Shown here piece by piece: positions 34,585 to 43,833 of a stretch of DNA of 64,000 nt. The stretch is from Lacticaseibacillus zeae DSM 20178 = KCTC 3804. GTDB lineage: Bacteria > Bacillota > Bacilli > Lactobacillales > Lactobacillaceae. The number at the start of each line of letters is the position of its first letter. Within the stretch, counting starts at the first letter, position 1. The notes under the pieces are model-generated. The model worked only from the letters and a program-made list of their open reading frames with translations. It was not told the origin of the DNA and did not search any database. The translations under genes and the position numbers were made by a program. Where the stretch lies: NCBI RefSeq assembly GCF_000260435.1, contig NZ_BACQ01000062.1, positions 1-64,000 of the forward strand, given 5' to 3'.

Positions 34585-36381
34585 ATGACGACTTTTTCGA
34601 TCGGGCATGATTTTATGCTGGACGGCAAGCCGTTCAAGATCTTATCTGGCGCAATTCATTACTTCCGGGTTCATCCAGACGATTGGTATCACAGTTTGTA
34701 TAACCTGAAAGCACTTGGCTTTAACACGGTAGAAACGTATGTGCCGTGGAACTTGCATGAGTATCGCGAAGGCGAGTTTGATTTCAGCGGCATCCTCGAT
34801 ATTGAACATTTTCTTGATGTGGCTGAAGATCTTGGCCTGTACGCGATTGTTCGTCCGTCACCGTATATTTGTGCCGAATGGGAATTCGGTGGGTTTCCGG
34901 CGTGGCTGTTGACCAAGTCCATGCGGTTGCGCACCGATGATCCAAATTATCTGCAAGCGATTGATCATTATTATGCAGCGTTGATGCCGCATCTGGTTAA
35001 TCATCAAGTCACTCACGGCGGTAACGTCTTGATGATGCAGGTGGAAAATGAGTACGGATCATACGGCGAAGACCACGATTACTTGGCGGCGCTTGCCGAA
35101 TTGATGAAGAAACATGGTGTCGATGTGCCGTTATTCACCTCAGACGGGCCGTGGCCAGCAACGTTAAATGCCGGCAGCATGATCAACAACGGCATTCTGG
35201 CAACTGGTAACTTTGGCTCGGCAGCCGATAAGAACTTTGATCGACTTGCGGCATTTCATCAGGCGCACGGGCGGGATTGGCCGCTCATGTGTATGGAATT
35301 TTGGGATGGCTGGTTCAACCGTTGGAGTGAGCCGATCATTCGCCGCGATCCTGACGAAACCGCCGAAGATTTACGGGCGGTCATTGAGCGCGGCAGTGTC
35401 AATCTTTACATGTTTCATGGTGGCACCAATTTCGGGTTCATGAACGGTACCTCTGCACGTAAGGATCACGATTTGCCTCAGGTGACTTCTTACGATTACG
35501 ATGCACCGCTCAATGAACAAGGCAATCCCACACCGAAGTATTTTGCCATTCAAAAAATGCTTCATGAGGTCTTGCCGGACATTCAGCAAGCCGAGCCACT
35601 GATCAAACAGACTATGGCACCGGCTGAGCATCCGCTGACGGCCAAGGTTTCATTGTTTGCGGTGCTTGATCAGCTTGCTAAGCCGGTTGCAGCTGCTTAT
35701 CCGCAAACCCAAGAGTTTTTGGGCCAGTACACGGGTTATACCTTGTATCGGGCGCAACCATTGATTAGCGGCACTGACAAAGGGACGCCGGCCAAACTAC
35801 GGGTGATTGATGCCCGCGATCGGGTTCAAGCGTATTTGGATCAGCACTGGTTGGCGACCCAATATCAGGAAGCCATAGGCGATGACATTTTGTTGCCACA
35901 GGTTGAAGGCCATCACCAGCTTGATTTGTTGGTCGAAAACATGAGTCGGGTTAACTACGGTGCCAAAATCGAAGCGATTACCCAGTTCAAGGGCATTCGG
36001 ACCGGTGTCATGGTTGACCTGCATTTTATCAAGGGTTATCAGCAGTACCCGTTGGATTTGGATCAGGCACCAAAACTGGACTTTTCAAAAGATTGGCAGC
36101 CTGAAACACCGGCGTTTTATCAATACACGTTTGATCTGACAGAGCCGCACGATACCTATCTTGATTGTCGCGGATTCGGTAAAGGAGTGATGCTGGTTAA
36201 TGGTGTCAATGTCGGCAGGTTCTGGGAGAAAGGACCCACGTTGTCACTGTATGTGCCAGCGGGACTCCTGCATGCCGGGCAAAATGAGGTCATCGTGTTT
36301 GAAACCGAAGGCCGCTATGCCGAAAACTTGAAAATGGCTGACCACCCGATATTTGTAGAACCGGATGAAGAGGAGGAGTAA
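34585..36381 (+). CDS. gnbG: Phospho-beta-galactosidase / beta-galactosidase, GH35
   Basis: Cytosolic glycosidase of 598 aa with no signal peptide. It has the GH35 N-terminus SGAIHYFRVHPDDWYHSLYNLKALGFNTVETYVPWNLHE, acid/base E156 in VENEYGSYG, and nucleophile E238 in MEFWDGWF. C-terminal beta-domains follow. In L. casei the enzyme in this operon position splits phosphorylated galacto-N-biose and lacto-N-biose; the same is inferred here from synteny. The acidic tail ends EPDEEEE. ATG 34585 follows AAAGGGGG. Confidence 0.92.
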   Translation: MTTFSIGHDFMLDGKPFKILSGAIHYFRVHPDDWYHSLYNLKALGFNTVETYVPWNLHEYREGEFDFSGILDIEHFLDVAEDLGLYAIVRPSPYICAEWEFGGFPAWLLTKSMRLRTDDPNYLQAIDHYYAALMPHLVNHQVTHGGNVLMMQVENEYGSYGEDHDYLAALAELMKKHGVDVPLFTSDGPWPATLNAGSMINNGILATGNFGSAADKNFDRLAAFHQAHGRDWPLMCMEFWDGWFNRWSEPIIRRDPDETAEDLRAVIERGSVNLYMFHGGTNFGFMNGTSARKDHDLPQVTSYDYDAPLNEQGNPTPKYFAIQKMLHEVLPDIQQAEPLIKQTMAPAEHPLTAKVSLFAVLDQLAKPVAAAYPQTQEFLGQYTGYTLYRAQPLISGTDKGTPAKLRVIDARDRVQAYLDQHWLATQYQEAIGDDILLPQVEGHHQLDLLVENMSRVNYGAKIEAITQFKGIRTGVMVDLHFIKGYQQYPLDLDQAPKLDFSKDWQPETPAFYQYTFDLTEPHDTYLDCRGFGKGVMLVNGVNVGRFWEKGPTLSLYVPAGLLHAGQNEVIVFETEGRYAENLKMADHPIFVEPDEEEE

Positions 36382-36385
36382 AAAA

Positions 36386-36868
36386 ATGGCTATTATTGCA
36401 GCACGTATTGATGGTCGCCTGGTCCATGGCCAGGTTGCCAACCTTTGGACCACCAAACTGGGTGCGACCAGAATTATCGTTGTCGATGAGGCAGCATCCA
36501 AGAGTGACATCGATAAAAGTGGGTTGCGGATGGCAACCCCGGAGACGGTTCGCTTGTCAGTTCTGGATGTTAAGACCGCGGCTAATCACATTTTGAACCA
36601 CAAATATGATTCCCAGCGGGTTTTCATTGTCGCAAAGCGGCCGGAAACATTTTTGGCCTTAGTCGAAGCTGGCGTGCCGATTAAAGAATTGAACGTCGGC
36701 AATATGTCTCAGACGGATCAGACTCGGTCCATTACCAAGTCAATCAATGTGGTTGATGATGACGTTGAGACCTTCAAGAAGCTGGATGCCGCTGGTGTTC
36801 ACTTGATTGCACAAATGGTTCCGGGGGATCCCGCAGCAGATTTCATGACGCTGCTCAAAAAAGGATAG
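36386..36868 (+). CDS. gnbB: PTS subunit IIB, mannose/AGA family
   Basis: 160 aa. Phospho-histidine H14 in ARIDGRLVHGQVANLW is the family signature. It passes phosphate from IIA (GnbA) to the incoming sugar at IIC/IID. It begins 4 nt after the gnbG stop, with AGGAGG inside the gnbG end. Confidence 0.93.
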   Translation: MAIIAARIDGRLVHGQVANLWTTKLGATRIIVVDEAASKSDIDKSGLRMATPETVRLSVLDVKTAANHILNHKYDSQRVFIVAKRPETFLALVEAGVPIKELNVGNMSQTDQTRSITKSINVVDDDVETFKKLDAAGVHLIAQMVPGDPAADFMTLLKKG

Positions 36869-36888
36869 GGGGAGTCAACAATGATTGC

Positions 36889-37791
36889 ATGGTGGCAATA
36901 GCACTTTTAACATTATATGCAGGTTATCAAATCCTTGATGAACTGCAAATTTATTCAGCCATGAGTTCACCGGTTTTTGCCGGATTAGTATCAGGTTTAG
37001 TCATGGGCGATATGAAAGCCGGTTTGATGATCGGTGCGTCCGTTCAGTTGATGGTTTTAGGGGTCGGCACATTCGGTGGTGCATCTAAAATTGATGCCAA
37101 CTCCGGGACGATTCTGGCAACGGCTTTCTCCGTTAGTTCAGGGATGAAGCCGGCTGCAGCGGTTGCTGCGATTGCAGTTCCGGTTGCAAGTATCATGATT
37201 CAGACCGATATCTTAGCACGTTTTGCCAACACCTTCTTTGCACATCGGATTGATAAGATGGTTGACGAATATAACTACAAAGGTATCGAACGTTACTTCC
37301 TTGCCGGTGCACTTCCATGGGCACTGTCACGGATGATTCCGGTTGGTTTGGCGCTTTCCTTTGGTGGCGGCTTTGTTACCAACGTGGCACATGTCTTGAA
37401 TACAAGTTGGAAATGGTTAGGCGACGGGCTCACAACTGCCGGCGCGGTTCTGCCGGCTGTCGGGTTTGCGATCCTGCTCCACTACCTGCCAGTTAAGAAG
37501 CATTTTGCTTATCTATTCCTCGGGTTTACCTTCACGATGCTTTTCACAACGCTGTTTGGCAGTGTCCAGATGCTGGGTACGGCGATGACTGAAGTTACCA
37601 AGAAATTCACGGCAAACTTCAATGGCCTGTCCATGTTAGCGATGGCGTTCATTGCCTTTGCCTTTGCTGCGATTGCTTACCAGCAGTCAACAGCACTGCA
37701 CGATAGCACTGGCGGCGGTAACGGTGAAAGCGGTTCTGCACCGAAGAAGAATACCAATGAAGAGGGGGAAATCACCGATGATGAACTCTAA
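36889..37791 (+). CDS. gnbC: PTS subunit IIC, mannose/AGA family, with altered N-terminus
   Basis: Membrane subunit of 300 aa from ATG 36889, with about seven hydrophobic segments and the family stretch SPVFAGLVSGLVMGDMKAG-LMIGASVQLMVLGVGTFGGAS. The best-placed start by the Shine-Dalgarno rule is ATG 36881 (GGGGGAG 5-6 nt upstream), but that frame reads MIAWWQ and stops at 36899-36901. Adding one A in CAATAG would give MIAWWQIALLTLYAGYQ, the usual N-terminus in this family. So a single-base deletion is likely, rescued by ATG 36889, perhaps by re-initiation. A sequencing error is the alternative. The Ser/Gly-rich C-terminal tail overlaps gnbD. Confidence 0.85.
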   Translation: MVAIALLTLYAGYQILDELQIYSAMSSPVFAGLVSGLVMGDMKAGLMIGASVQLMVLGVGTFGGASKIDANSGTILATAFSVSSGMKPAAAVAAIAVPVASIMIQTDILARFANTFFAHRIDKMVDEYNYKGIERYFLAGALPWALSRMIPVGLALSFGGGFVTNVAHVLNTSWKWLGDGLTTAGAVLPAVGFAILLHYLPVKKHFAYLFLGFTFTMLFTTLFGSVQMLGTAMTEVTKKFTANFNGLSMLAMAFIAFAFAAIAYQQSTALHDSTGGGNGESGSAPKKNTNEEGEITDDEL

Positions 37792-38599
37792 TAAACCCAC
37801 TTACAAATTAACGGATAAAGATTTCCGGCAGATTAATCGGCGTAGCTTGTTCGGCTTCCAGTTGGGTTGGAACTACGAACGAATGCAGGCATCAGGTTAC
37901 TTGTACACGATCCTGCCACAACTGCGGAAGATTTATGGTGATGGCACACCTGAACTGAAGAAAATGATGAAGACGCACACCCAGTTCTTCAACACATCTA
38001 ATTTCTTCAACACCATCATCACCGGGATTGACTTGTCAGTCGAAGAAAAAGAAGGTATCGCCGGCGAAGAAACCGTCGTTGGTATGAAAACCGGGTTAAT
38101 GGGTTCCTTTGCTTCCATCGGGGATTCAATCTTCGCTGCTTTGATTCCTGCCATTTTCGGGGCCATTGCAGCTAACATGGCGCAAGAAGGTAACCCAGTT
38201 GGGGTGTTCATCTGGATCGCCGCCCAAGTTGCCATCATGGTCTTCCGGTGGAAACAGTTACGGATTGCGTATAACGAAGGGGTTTCCTTAGTTACCACCA
38301 TGTCGCATCGTTTGGCTGCCCTGACCAATGCCGCAACGATCATGGGGGTCTTCATGGTTGGCGCGTTGGTTGCAACCATGATTAACGTTAAGTTCGCCTT
38401 TGCACCAAAGATCGGCAATGTGCCATTGGACTTCCAGAAGTATTCGGATATGATTATTCCTAAGCTGTTACCAGCTTTGATCGTGGGTGCCATCTACTGG
38501 CTGCTTGGCCGTAAGCACATGACCTCGACTCGGGCAATCTTCATCGTCTTGTTCGTATCCATTGCACTGTCCGCCTTGGGTGTCATTGCAAAAGGCTAA
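37778..38599 (+). CDS. gnbD: PTS subunit IID, mannose/AGA family
   Basis: 273 aa. The soluble N-terminal part has RSLFGFQLGWNYERMQASGYLYTILPQL and NTSNFFNTIITGIDLSVEEKEG; the hydrophobic C-terminal part has GSFASIGDSIFAALIPAIFGAIAA. These are IID signatures. ATG 37778 follows AGAGGGGGA by 8 nt and overlaps the end of gnbC by 14 nt. It forms the sugar-binding membrane complex with GnbC. Confidence 0.93.
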   Translation: MMNSNKPTYKLTDKDFRQINRRSLFGFQLGWNYERMQASGYLYTILPQLRKIYGDGTPELKKMMKTHTQFFNTSNFFNTIITGIDLSVEEKEGIAGEETVVGMKTGLMGSFASIGDSIFAALIPAIFGAIAANMAQEGNPVGVFIWIAAQVAIMVFRWKQLRIAYNEGVSLVTTMSHRLAALTNAATIMGVFMVGALVATMINVKFAFAPKIGNVPLDFQKYSDMIIPKLLPALIVGAIYWLLGRKHMTSTRAIFIVLFVSIALSALGVIAKG

Positions 38600-38740
38600 T
38601 CAAGTACGTTAAAGTTTTAGTTGTAAGCATGAGCTGCTCCAGCCATATCTGATTGCAGGTATCATTAAACAGTCATGCGATTTTAAATCATCATGAACCG
38701 CGGTCGGTTGGACCGGCGCATGTTAAAGGAGTTTTACGAG

Positions 38741-39121
38741 ATGAGCAAATTAGTTTTAATCAGTCATGGTCAGTTATGCGAGGAACTCAAAAAGAGTGCC
38801 GAAATGATCATGGGACCACAAGATGATATCGCGACAGTTGCGTTGCTGCCGAACGAAGGACCTGAAGATTTTCAAGCCAAGTTCAAAGCCGCAATCGAAG
38901 GGGCCGATGATGTTACCGTGCTAGCCGATCTCAAAGGCGGCACCCCCAACAATGTCGCTGCCCGGGTGTTGGCAGAAGGCGGCAACTTCGACCTTTATGC
39001 CGGCATGAACCTGCCAATGGTCATCAGCTACTTGAATGCCCAGATGCTGGACATGAAGCCTGATCTGCTAGGTGACGGAAAAGCTGGCGTGGTTTATATC
39101 AACGATATCGTAAAGCACTAG
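38741..39121 (+). CDS. gnbA: PTS subunit IIA, mannose/AGA family
   Basis: 126 aa. Phospho-histidine H9 in LVLISHGQLCEELKKSAEMIMG, later DLKGGTPNNVAARVL and GMNLPMVISYL. It takes phosphate from HPr and passes it to GnbB. ATG 38741 follows AAAGGAG by about 9 nt. A 141-nt spacer with no gene separates it from gnbD. It is the last gene of the operon. Confidence 0.92.
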   Translation: MSKLVLISHGQLCEELKKSAEMIMGPQDDIATVALLPNEGPEDFQAKFKAAIEGADDVTVLADLKGGTPNNVAARVLAEGGNFDLYAGMNLPMVISYLNAQMLDMKPDLLGDGKAGVVYINDIVKH

Positions 39122-39143
39122 TCAGTTTTGAATGACTGAGGAG

Positions 39144-39175
39144 AGCCTGTGTCCGGTTGGATGCGGGCTTTTTTC
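39144..39175 (+). terminator. Terminator of the gnb operon
   Basis: AGCC-n-GTCC pairs with GGAT-n-GGGCT, followed by six T. Confidence 0.7.
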
Positions 39176-39243
39176 ATGTCCGAGTGGGAGAGGCACGGCT
39201 GTCTATTAGTTCTGAAATAAATCGTCCATTTTTCATTTATTCG

Positions 39244-40182
39244 TCAATATGGCTCGATGGTAACCTGATCGAAGTAAGGTTGAAATTGCGCGGGATCAAC
39301 AAAGCCGGTTTCAGCCTGCATCGTATTCAGCATCCCCGTTGTCATGGCTGTTTTCAAAATGGTTTCGTCGGACTGGTTGTCATGGATACTGATTGCTAGT
39401 CCAGCAAGTGTCGCATCACCGGAACCAACAGGATTTACCACGTTAATTTTGGGGATGACGGCGTGGTAGAATTTATCACCATGCTTGGCAAAAGCGCCTT
39501 GGGCACCCAGCGAGACGACGATCCATTCAACGTCACTGAAGATCGGCGCCTGCAAGTCCTGCTTGAGTGCATTAAAGTCGGTTTTATCAACATGATGTTT
39601 GAGTAACCCGCCTAATTCTTCATCATTAGGTTTAATCAGCTTTGGTTTAAGCGGGGCTTCAAGTGCGTGACGAAGGGTGGCACCGGATGTATCGAGCAAA
39701 ACAGGAACGTTTTGGTGCTGGGCATGTGCAATCAGCAACGTATAATAAGTTTCCGGCAATCCTTGTGGTAGCGAACCAGAGATCGTGACTGAGTCTGCCT
39801 GGGTTAACAACTGGTCAAAATGCATCAGAAACTTATCGGCGTCTGGTTTGGTAATGAATGGCCCGGCCTCAAGAATTTCAGTTTGATTTCCTTGATCATG
39901 TAAAATCGCGATTGAACTTCGCGTCTCTGCGTGAATCGATAAAAATTCGTGCTGAATCCCTTCTATATCAAGTTGATGTTGTAGCCACTGGCCGAAGTAA
40001 CCACCAATGAAACCAGTAGCGAGGATATCATGATGAAGTTGGTGAATGACGCGTGAAACATTGAGCCCTTTGCCGCCCGCAGTTTTACGGACGTTCTTAA
40101 CACGGTTAACGGTATCGATGGCTAAGTGTTCTAAGGGATAAGCAACATCGATCGATGGATTTAAAGTGACTGTCAAAATCAT
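39244..40182 (-). CDS. lacC: Tagatose-6-phosphate kinase / 1-phosphofructokinase family (LacC-like)
   Basis: PfkB-family kinase of 312 aa. The N-terminal MILTVTLNPSIDVAYPL and substrate site KTAGGKGLNVSR are typical. The catalytic region is NPVGSGDATLAGLAIS, with D as base. It would phosphorylate tagatose-6-phosphate to the 1,6-bisphosphate; fructose-1-phosphate kinase is the main alternative, but the galactitol and gnb neighbours both yield tagatose-6-phosphate. ATG 40182 follows GGAGG by 8 nt. A hairpin separates it from the upstream dehydrogenase gene. Confidence 0.83.
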   Translation of the reverse strand: MILTVTLNPSIDVAYPLEHLAIDTVNRVKNVRKTAGGKGLNVSRVIHQLHHDILATGFIGGYFGQWLQHQLDIEGIQHEFLSIHAETRSSIAILHDQGNQTEILEAGPFITKPDADKFLMHFDQLLTQADSVTISGSLPQGLPETYYTLLIAHAQHQNVPVLLDTSGATLRHALEAPLKPKLIKPNDEELGGLLKHHVDKTDFNALKQDLQAPIFSDVEWIVVSLGAQGAFAKHGDKFYHAVIPKINVVNPVGSGDATLAGLAISIHDNQSDETILKTAMTTGMLNTMQAETGFVDPAQFQPYFDQVTIEPY

Positions 40183-40200
40183 ATTAATTGCCTCCATAAC

Positions 40201-40231
40201 AAAAGCCGATGCTACAAAGAATCGGCTTTTT
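40201..40231 (-). terminator. Intercistronic hairpin between the dehydrogenase gene and lacC
   Basis: AAAAGCCGAT/ATCGGCTTTT perfect stem, active on either strand. It lies between two co-directed genes and may lower lacC expression relative to the genes upstream. Confidence 0.75.
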
Positions 40232-40260
40232 ATTGATCATGGTTTCTCAGCTAAACGCGA

Positions 40261-41064
40261 TTATCCACGCGATTTACCTCCGGAAACATTGACAGTCTGA
40301 CCTGTCATATAACTCGAACGGTCGGAGAGGAAATAAGTGACCAAATCGGCAACTTCGGATAACTTACCGCTGCGGCCTAATGGAATAGTTGATGTTTTTG
40401 CGTAACCTGCCCGCAACTGTTCAACAGTTTCATGGCGTGAGTAAGCTAGTCCTTCCTCATAGGAAAGTGTCCGTAAACCTGTGGCCTCCAGAACACCAGG
40501 AGCAACGCCAATCATACGAACGTTATATTGTCCCAGCTCTTTAGCCCATGCACGGGTAAAGCCATTGATAGCACCTTTTGTACCGGAATAAATCCCTGCA
40601 CCTTGCGAACCTTCCAATCCAGATTCGGATGACATATTAACAATGACCCCTTTATGCTGCTTGACTAACTCTTTGACGATGATGGAAGAGCAAAGCCAGA
40701 CACTTTTGACGTTAATGGTAAACATCTTGTCAAAATTAGCTTCATCAATCACATATTTGCCATCCGGATCGGTTGGATCAGTCAGAATTCTCGGAATATT
40801 AATACCGGCATTATTAACTAAGCCGTCGATCTGGCCGAACTTTTCTTTAGCAACTTTGACCATATGCTCTACCTGATCCCGCTTGGTGACATCTGTCTGA
40901 ACAAACAGCAGGTTATCATCCTTAAAGCTGCCTTCCTTAAGATCGGCGTTGACAACTTTAGCGTGATTGCTGAGCAGATCTTTAACAATCGCATCGCCAA
41001 TTCCTGATGAACCACCTGTTACAACAAATACCCGACCATCAATATTCAACCAATCAGTAGCCAT
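40261..41064 (-). CDS. Short-chain dehydrogenase acting on a hexitol phosphate
   Basis: 267 aa. NAD-binding TGGSSGIG near residue 16, NNAGI, and catalytic Y-x-x-x-K in YSGTKGA. It closely resembles sorbitol-6-phosphate dehydrogenases of lactobacilli (SorF/GutF type) in my recollection. Beside a galactitol-type PTS it most likely oxidises galactitol-1-phosphate to tagatose-6-phosphate, replacing the zinc-dependent GatD of E. coli. That substrate is an inference. ATG 41064 follows AGGAGG. Repeat F lies between it and the IIC gene. Confidence 0.8.
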   Translation of the reverse strand: MATDWLNIDGRVFVVTGGSSGIGDAIVKDLLSNHAKVVNADLKEGSFKDDNLLFVQTDVTKRDQVEHMVKVAKEKFGQIDGLVNNAGINIPRILTDPTDPDGKYVIDEANFDKMFTINVKSVWLCSSIIVKELVKQHKGVIVNMSSESGLEGSQGAGIYSGTKGAINGFTRAWAKELGQYNVRMIGVAPGVLEATGLRTLSYEEGLAYSRHETVEQLRAGYAKTSTIPLGRSGKLSEVADLVTYFLSDRSSYMTGQTVNVSGGKSRG

Positions 41065-41087
41065 AATTTAATTCCTCCTAAATAAGT

Positions 41088-41195
41088 GTGAGCGTGAGCC
41101 AGCCCGGTCAGAAACCGGAGTGTAAGTGGTCGCCGGTTCTTGGCCATTGCGACCAAGGCCCTTACACGCAAGTTTTCGGGCTGGCGAACGCGTTA
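41088..41195 (+). repeat. Hairpin repeat, copy F (full, shorter centre)
   Basis: Begins GTGAGCGTGAGCCAGCCCG and ends GGCTGGCGAACGCGTTA. The arms carry compensatory changes compared with copy A (CCAGCCCG pairs with CGGGCTGG). The centre is about 10 bp shorter. It sits inside the gatC-dehydrogenase transcript, with its left end 10 bp from the dehydrogenase Shine-Dalgarno sequence. Confidence 0.9.
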
Positions 41196-41228
41196 TGATT
41201 TACTGTTTAATGAACCAAAATCCAAAAC

Positions 41229-42578
41229 TTATTTTTCTTTATCATCAGTTACATAAAGTCGCTGACGCTTGTAAGCAATATACGTGTAGACGAATGCACC
41301 GATGAAAAGAATTGCGATCACGATAAACCCAATGCCGACCTGTCCAGTGAAGCCTTTGGTTAATAAATAAGTGATTGGTGATCCGGCTTGGTCAAGCGAG
41401 GATACTTGCTTGCCTTTTGCCAGTAAGTTTGTTGCGTGACCAAGCGCAATTTCTAATGGATACATCTGATTTGAAATCCAGATAGTGATGAACATGATCA
41501 CCGAGCCAGAGATCAAGGTACGGAAAATATTTCCTTTGTGGACCCCTGTTGCGATAGCGATGAAGAAACCGATCGTTGCTAAGTCGCCAAAGGGCAGGAC
41601 GCGATTTCCAGGGACAAGAACGGCAATCAGTAAAGTAATTGGAACGAACAGTAGCCCAGCTGCAATGACGTCTGAATTACCGAGCAACAAAGCTGGATCC
41701 ATCCCGATCGTGAACAGTCCGCCTTTAAAATGTTTGTCCATGATGACTTTGGCACCTTGTGAAATCGGGATAAGACCTTCCATGATGAATTTAACGACAA
41801 CGGGCATCAGTACCATAACTGCCGCCATCTGGATTCCCAGCTGCAATGATTTACCGATTGGAAACTTTGCCAATAGCCCGATAATAACGCCTAGATTTGC
41901 ACCGATAATGGAAGGTTGGCCTAAAACGCCGAATCGTTCTTCGACAGTCTTAGAAGTGATCGTAATTTTATTTAAACCCGGAATGGCTTCGATCAAATCA
42001 TCAATTGGCTTGGCGAAAATGCCCATATACGCAGAAGTTCCGTGTGGAATAGAGATTCCTTCCAGTCCGAAAAAGTTATCTGTGACTGGTTTGAAAATAT
42101 CACCTAATTTATACGCGATTGCTGCATGAATGCAGATAGCGACAATGCCCCAAGTAAAACTGCCAGTAGCCAGCTGGACAATGGCGCCTGTAAATGCCAT
42201 ATGCCAAATATTCCAAATATCAACGTTTACGACCTTAGTCATGCGAGTGAGCAGCATGACGACGTTGACAGCGATAGCAACCGGAATGGCGATCAAACCC
42301 ATAGCCGATGCCCAAGCCATTGGCGAGGTCCCGGGCCAGCCGATATCAACAACGCTCAGTCCTAAATTAAAGTTTTTGGCCATTGCTTCAGCGGCTTTGC
42401 CAAGATTATCGGTCAAAAGTGAAATGACCAAATTAATCCCGACAAAGCCAATCCCAATTGAGATCCCAGCGCGTAGTGATTTGCCAATACCTTGGCGCAA
42501 GGAAATGCCCAGTATGAAAATGATGATTGGAATCATGACGCTCGGTCCCAAATCAACAATGTATTGGATGACTTGCAT
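41229..42578 (-). CDS. gatC: PTS galactitol-type subunit IIC
   Basis: 449 aa with about ten membrane segments. Galactitol-family features are seen: ILGISLRQGIGKSLRAGISIGIGFVG, GLSVVDIGWPGTSPMAWAS and GISIPHGTSAYMGIFAKPIDDLIEAIPGLNKI. The length matches GatC. It imports galactitol or a related polyol. ATG 42578 follows AGGAGG. It diverges from gatA-gatB over a 311-bp shared control region. Confidence 0.88.
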   Translation of the reverse strand: MQVIQYIVDLGPSVMIPIIIFILGISLRQGIGKSLRAGISIGIGFVGINLVISLLTDNLGKAAEAMAKNFNLGLSVVDIGWPGTSPMAWASAMGLIAIPVAIAVNVVMLLTRMTKVVNVDIWNIWHMAFTGAIVQLATGSFTWGIVAICIHAAIAYKLGDIFKPVTDNFFGLEGISIPHGTSAYMGIFAKPIDDLIEAIPGLNKITITSKTVEERFGVLGQPSIIGANLGVIIGLLAKFPIGKSLQLGIQMAAVMVLMPVVVKFIMEGLIPISQGAKVIMDKHFKGGLFTIGMDPALLLGNSDVIAAGLLFVPITLLIAVLVPGNRVLPFGDLATIGFFIAIATGVHKGNIFRTLISGSVIMFITIWISNQMYPLEIALGHATNLLAKGKQVSSLDQAGSPITYLLTKGFTGQVGIGFIVIAILFIGAFVYTYIAYKRQRLYVTDDKEK

Positions 42579-42889
42579 GGTGCTACCTCCTAAAAGTTAA
42601 AATTCCCAACCTAAAAGACAGAGGTCATAACGATTGTCGTTAAAAGAAAACTAGACCATAACCGTCATTAATTTTCCGCCGATTAGTGAAAGCCCTTACA
42701 CGAATGGTGATAAACACTTTCGGAAAAAATGCAAGCCATTTGTTCAAAAAATTCGGTATATACCCAAGAAAAAGCGCTTAAATGGTTTAGAAATTGGGTA
42801 ATTCAATATTAAGGTAAGCGCTTGCATTAATCCGGACTAACGACTATGATGGCTCTAGAAACTGATTAAAGGGATGGAGTGTGATCAAG
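42579..42889. promoter_or_regulatory. Divergent control region of the galactitol locus
   Basis: Two AAGCGCTT palindromes lie at 42774-42781 and 42816-42823. The second sits within GGTAAGCGCTTGCA (42813-42826), a cre-like site with two mismatches. No regulator gene is in the locus. Promoters for both directions are expected here but none is convincing. Confidence 0.45.
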
Positions 42890-43384
42890 ATGGCATTGTT
42901 GAACAAGAACCTGATTCATCGGAACGCAACGTTTTTAGACGCTGATGATGCATTGAAATCAATGGCAACGACAATGGTTAAAAACCGGTATGTTAAGGCA
43001 TCATTTGTCGATGCGGTGGTGAACCGCGAACATCAATTTCCTACTGGGTTGCCGACGGGTGGCATTATGGTTGCCATTCCGCATGCTGATTGGACCAATG
43101 TCAATCGCGGCACGATTTCTGTCGCAACGTTGAAGGAGCCCGTTGTTTTTAAAAATATGGGTGATCCGGAAGAAGACTTGGCGGTCCGGTTGATATTCAT
43201 GTTAGCGGTCAGTGAACCGCATGCAGAGGTGACCTTGTTGAAGGATTTGATGGGCATCGTTCAGAATCAGGCGACATTGCAAGGATTACTTGACGCCAAG
43301 AGTGATGATGAATTATTTAACCGGCTTGAAGACATGTTCCGTGATGTCACTGTCGATGCAGGAGAAAGGGAGCAATTAAAATGA
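42890..43384 (+). CDS. gatA: PTS galactitol-type subunit IIA
   Basis: Phosphocarrier of 164 aa, fructose/galactitol EIIA fold. H65 in GGIMVAIPHADW is the phosphorylation site. ATG 42890 is 10 nt from GGAG; GTG 42881, one base after it, is rejected. It overlaps gatB by 4 nt (ATGA). It works with GatB and the divergently encoded GatC. Confidence 0.88.
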   Translation: MALLNKNLIHRNATFLDADDALKSMATTMVKNRYVKASFVDAVVNREHQFPTGLPTGGIMVAIPHADWTNVNRGTISVATLKEPVVFKNMGDPEEDLAVRLIFMLAVSEPHAEVTLLKDLMGIVQNQATLQGLLDAKSDDELFNRLEDMFRDVTVDAGEREQLK

Positions 43385-43680
43385 AAAAAATTATCGTAGC
43401 ATGTGGGTCAGGAATTGCGACGTCAACTGTGGCTCGGAATGCTTTGGAAGAAAAGCTTAAGTCAAAAGGCATTGATGCCACTCAAGTATCAATGGACCAA
43501 ACCTCAATTCCTCAGCTGCGTTCCAAAGCTGATCAGTTTGATCTAGCAATCACGACTGGAAAATTTACGGAAGATATTGGTGTGCCGGTTTTAAATGGGT
43601 TACCTTTTTTGACAGGCGTAGGCGAGGATGAACTCGTTCAGAAGGTCATTGACGTGCTTGATTTGAAACCTAAAGCTTAG
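43381..43680 (+). CDS. gatB: PTS galactitol-type subunit IIB
   Basis: 99 aa. The phospho-cysteine C8 in MKKIIVACGSGIATSTVARN is the GatB signature. Length is normal for a free IIB. The last gene of the short plus-strand operon. Confidence 0.92.
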   Translation: MKKIIVACGSGIATSTVARNALEEKLKSKGIDATQVSMDQTSIPQLRSKADQFDLAITTGKFTEDIGVPVLNGLPFLTGVGEDELVQKVIDVLDLKPKA

Positions 43681-43833
43681 TTGACAGGATTCTCAGGGAC
43701 TGATGGTAAGCAAGTTCAGTATCTTGAATTGCTACTCAAACATGGTATGATCGTACTGTGTTGTTTTGCTAAATGTACATGAGAATGAAGCATGTCGGTT
43801 ATGCTTTTAATGATCTGAAACTTTCAGAAATTA

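Noticed and set aside
41485-42129. Plus-strand frame of 214 codons
   Set aside because: Antisense to gatC, which has full family signatures; no ribosome site.
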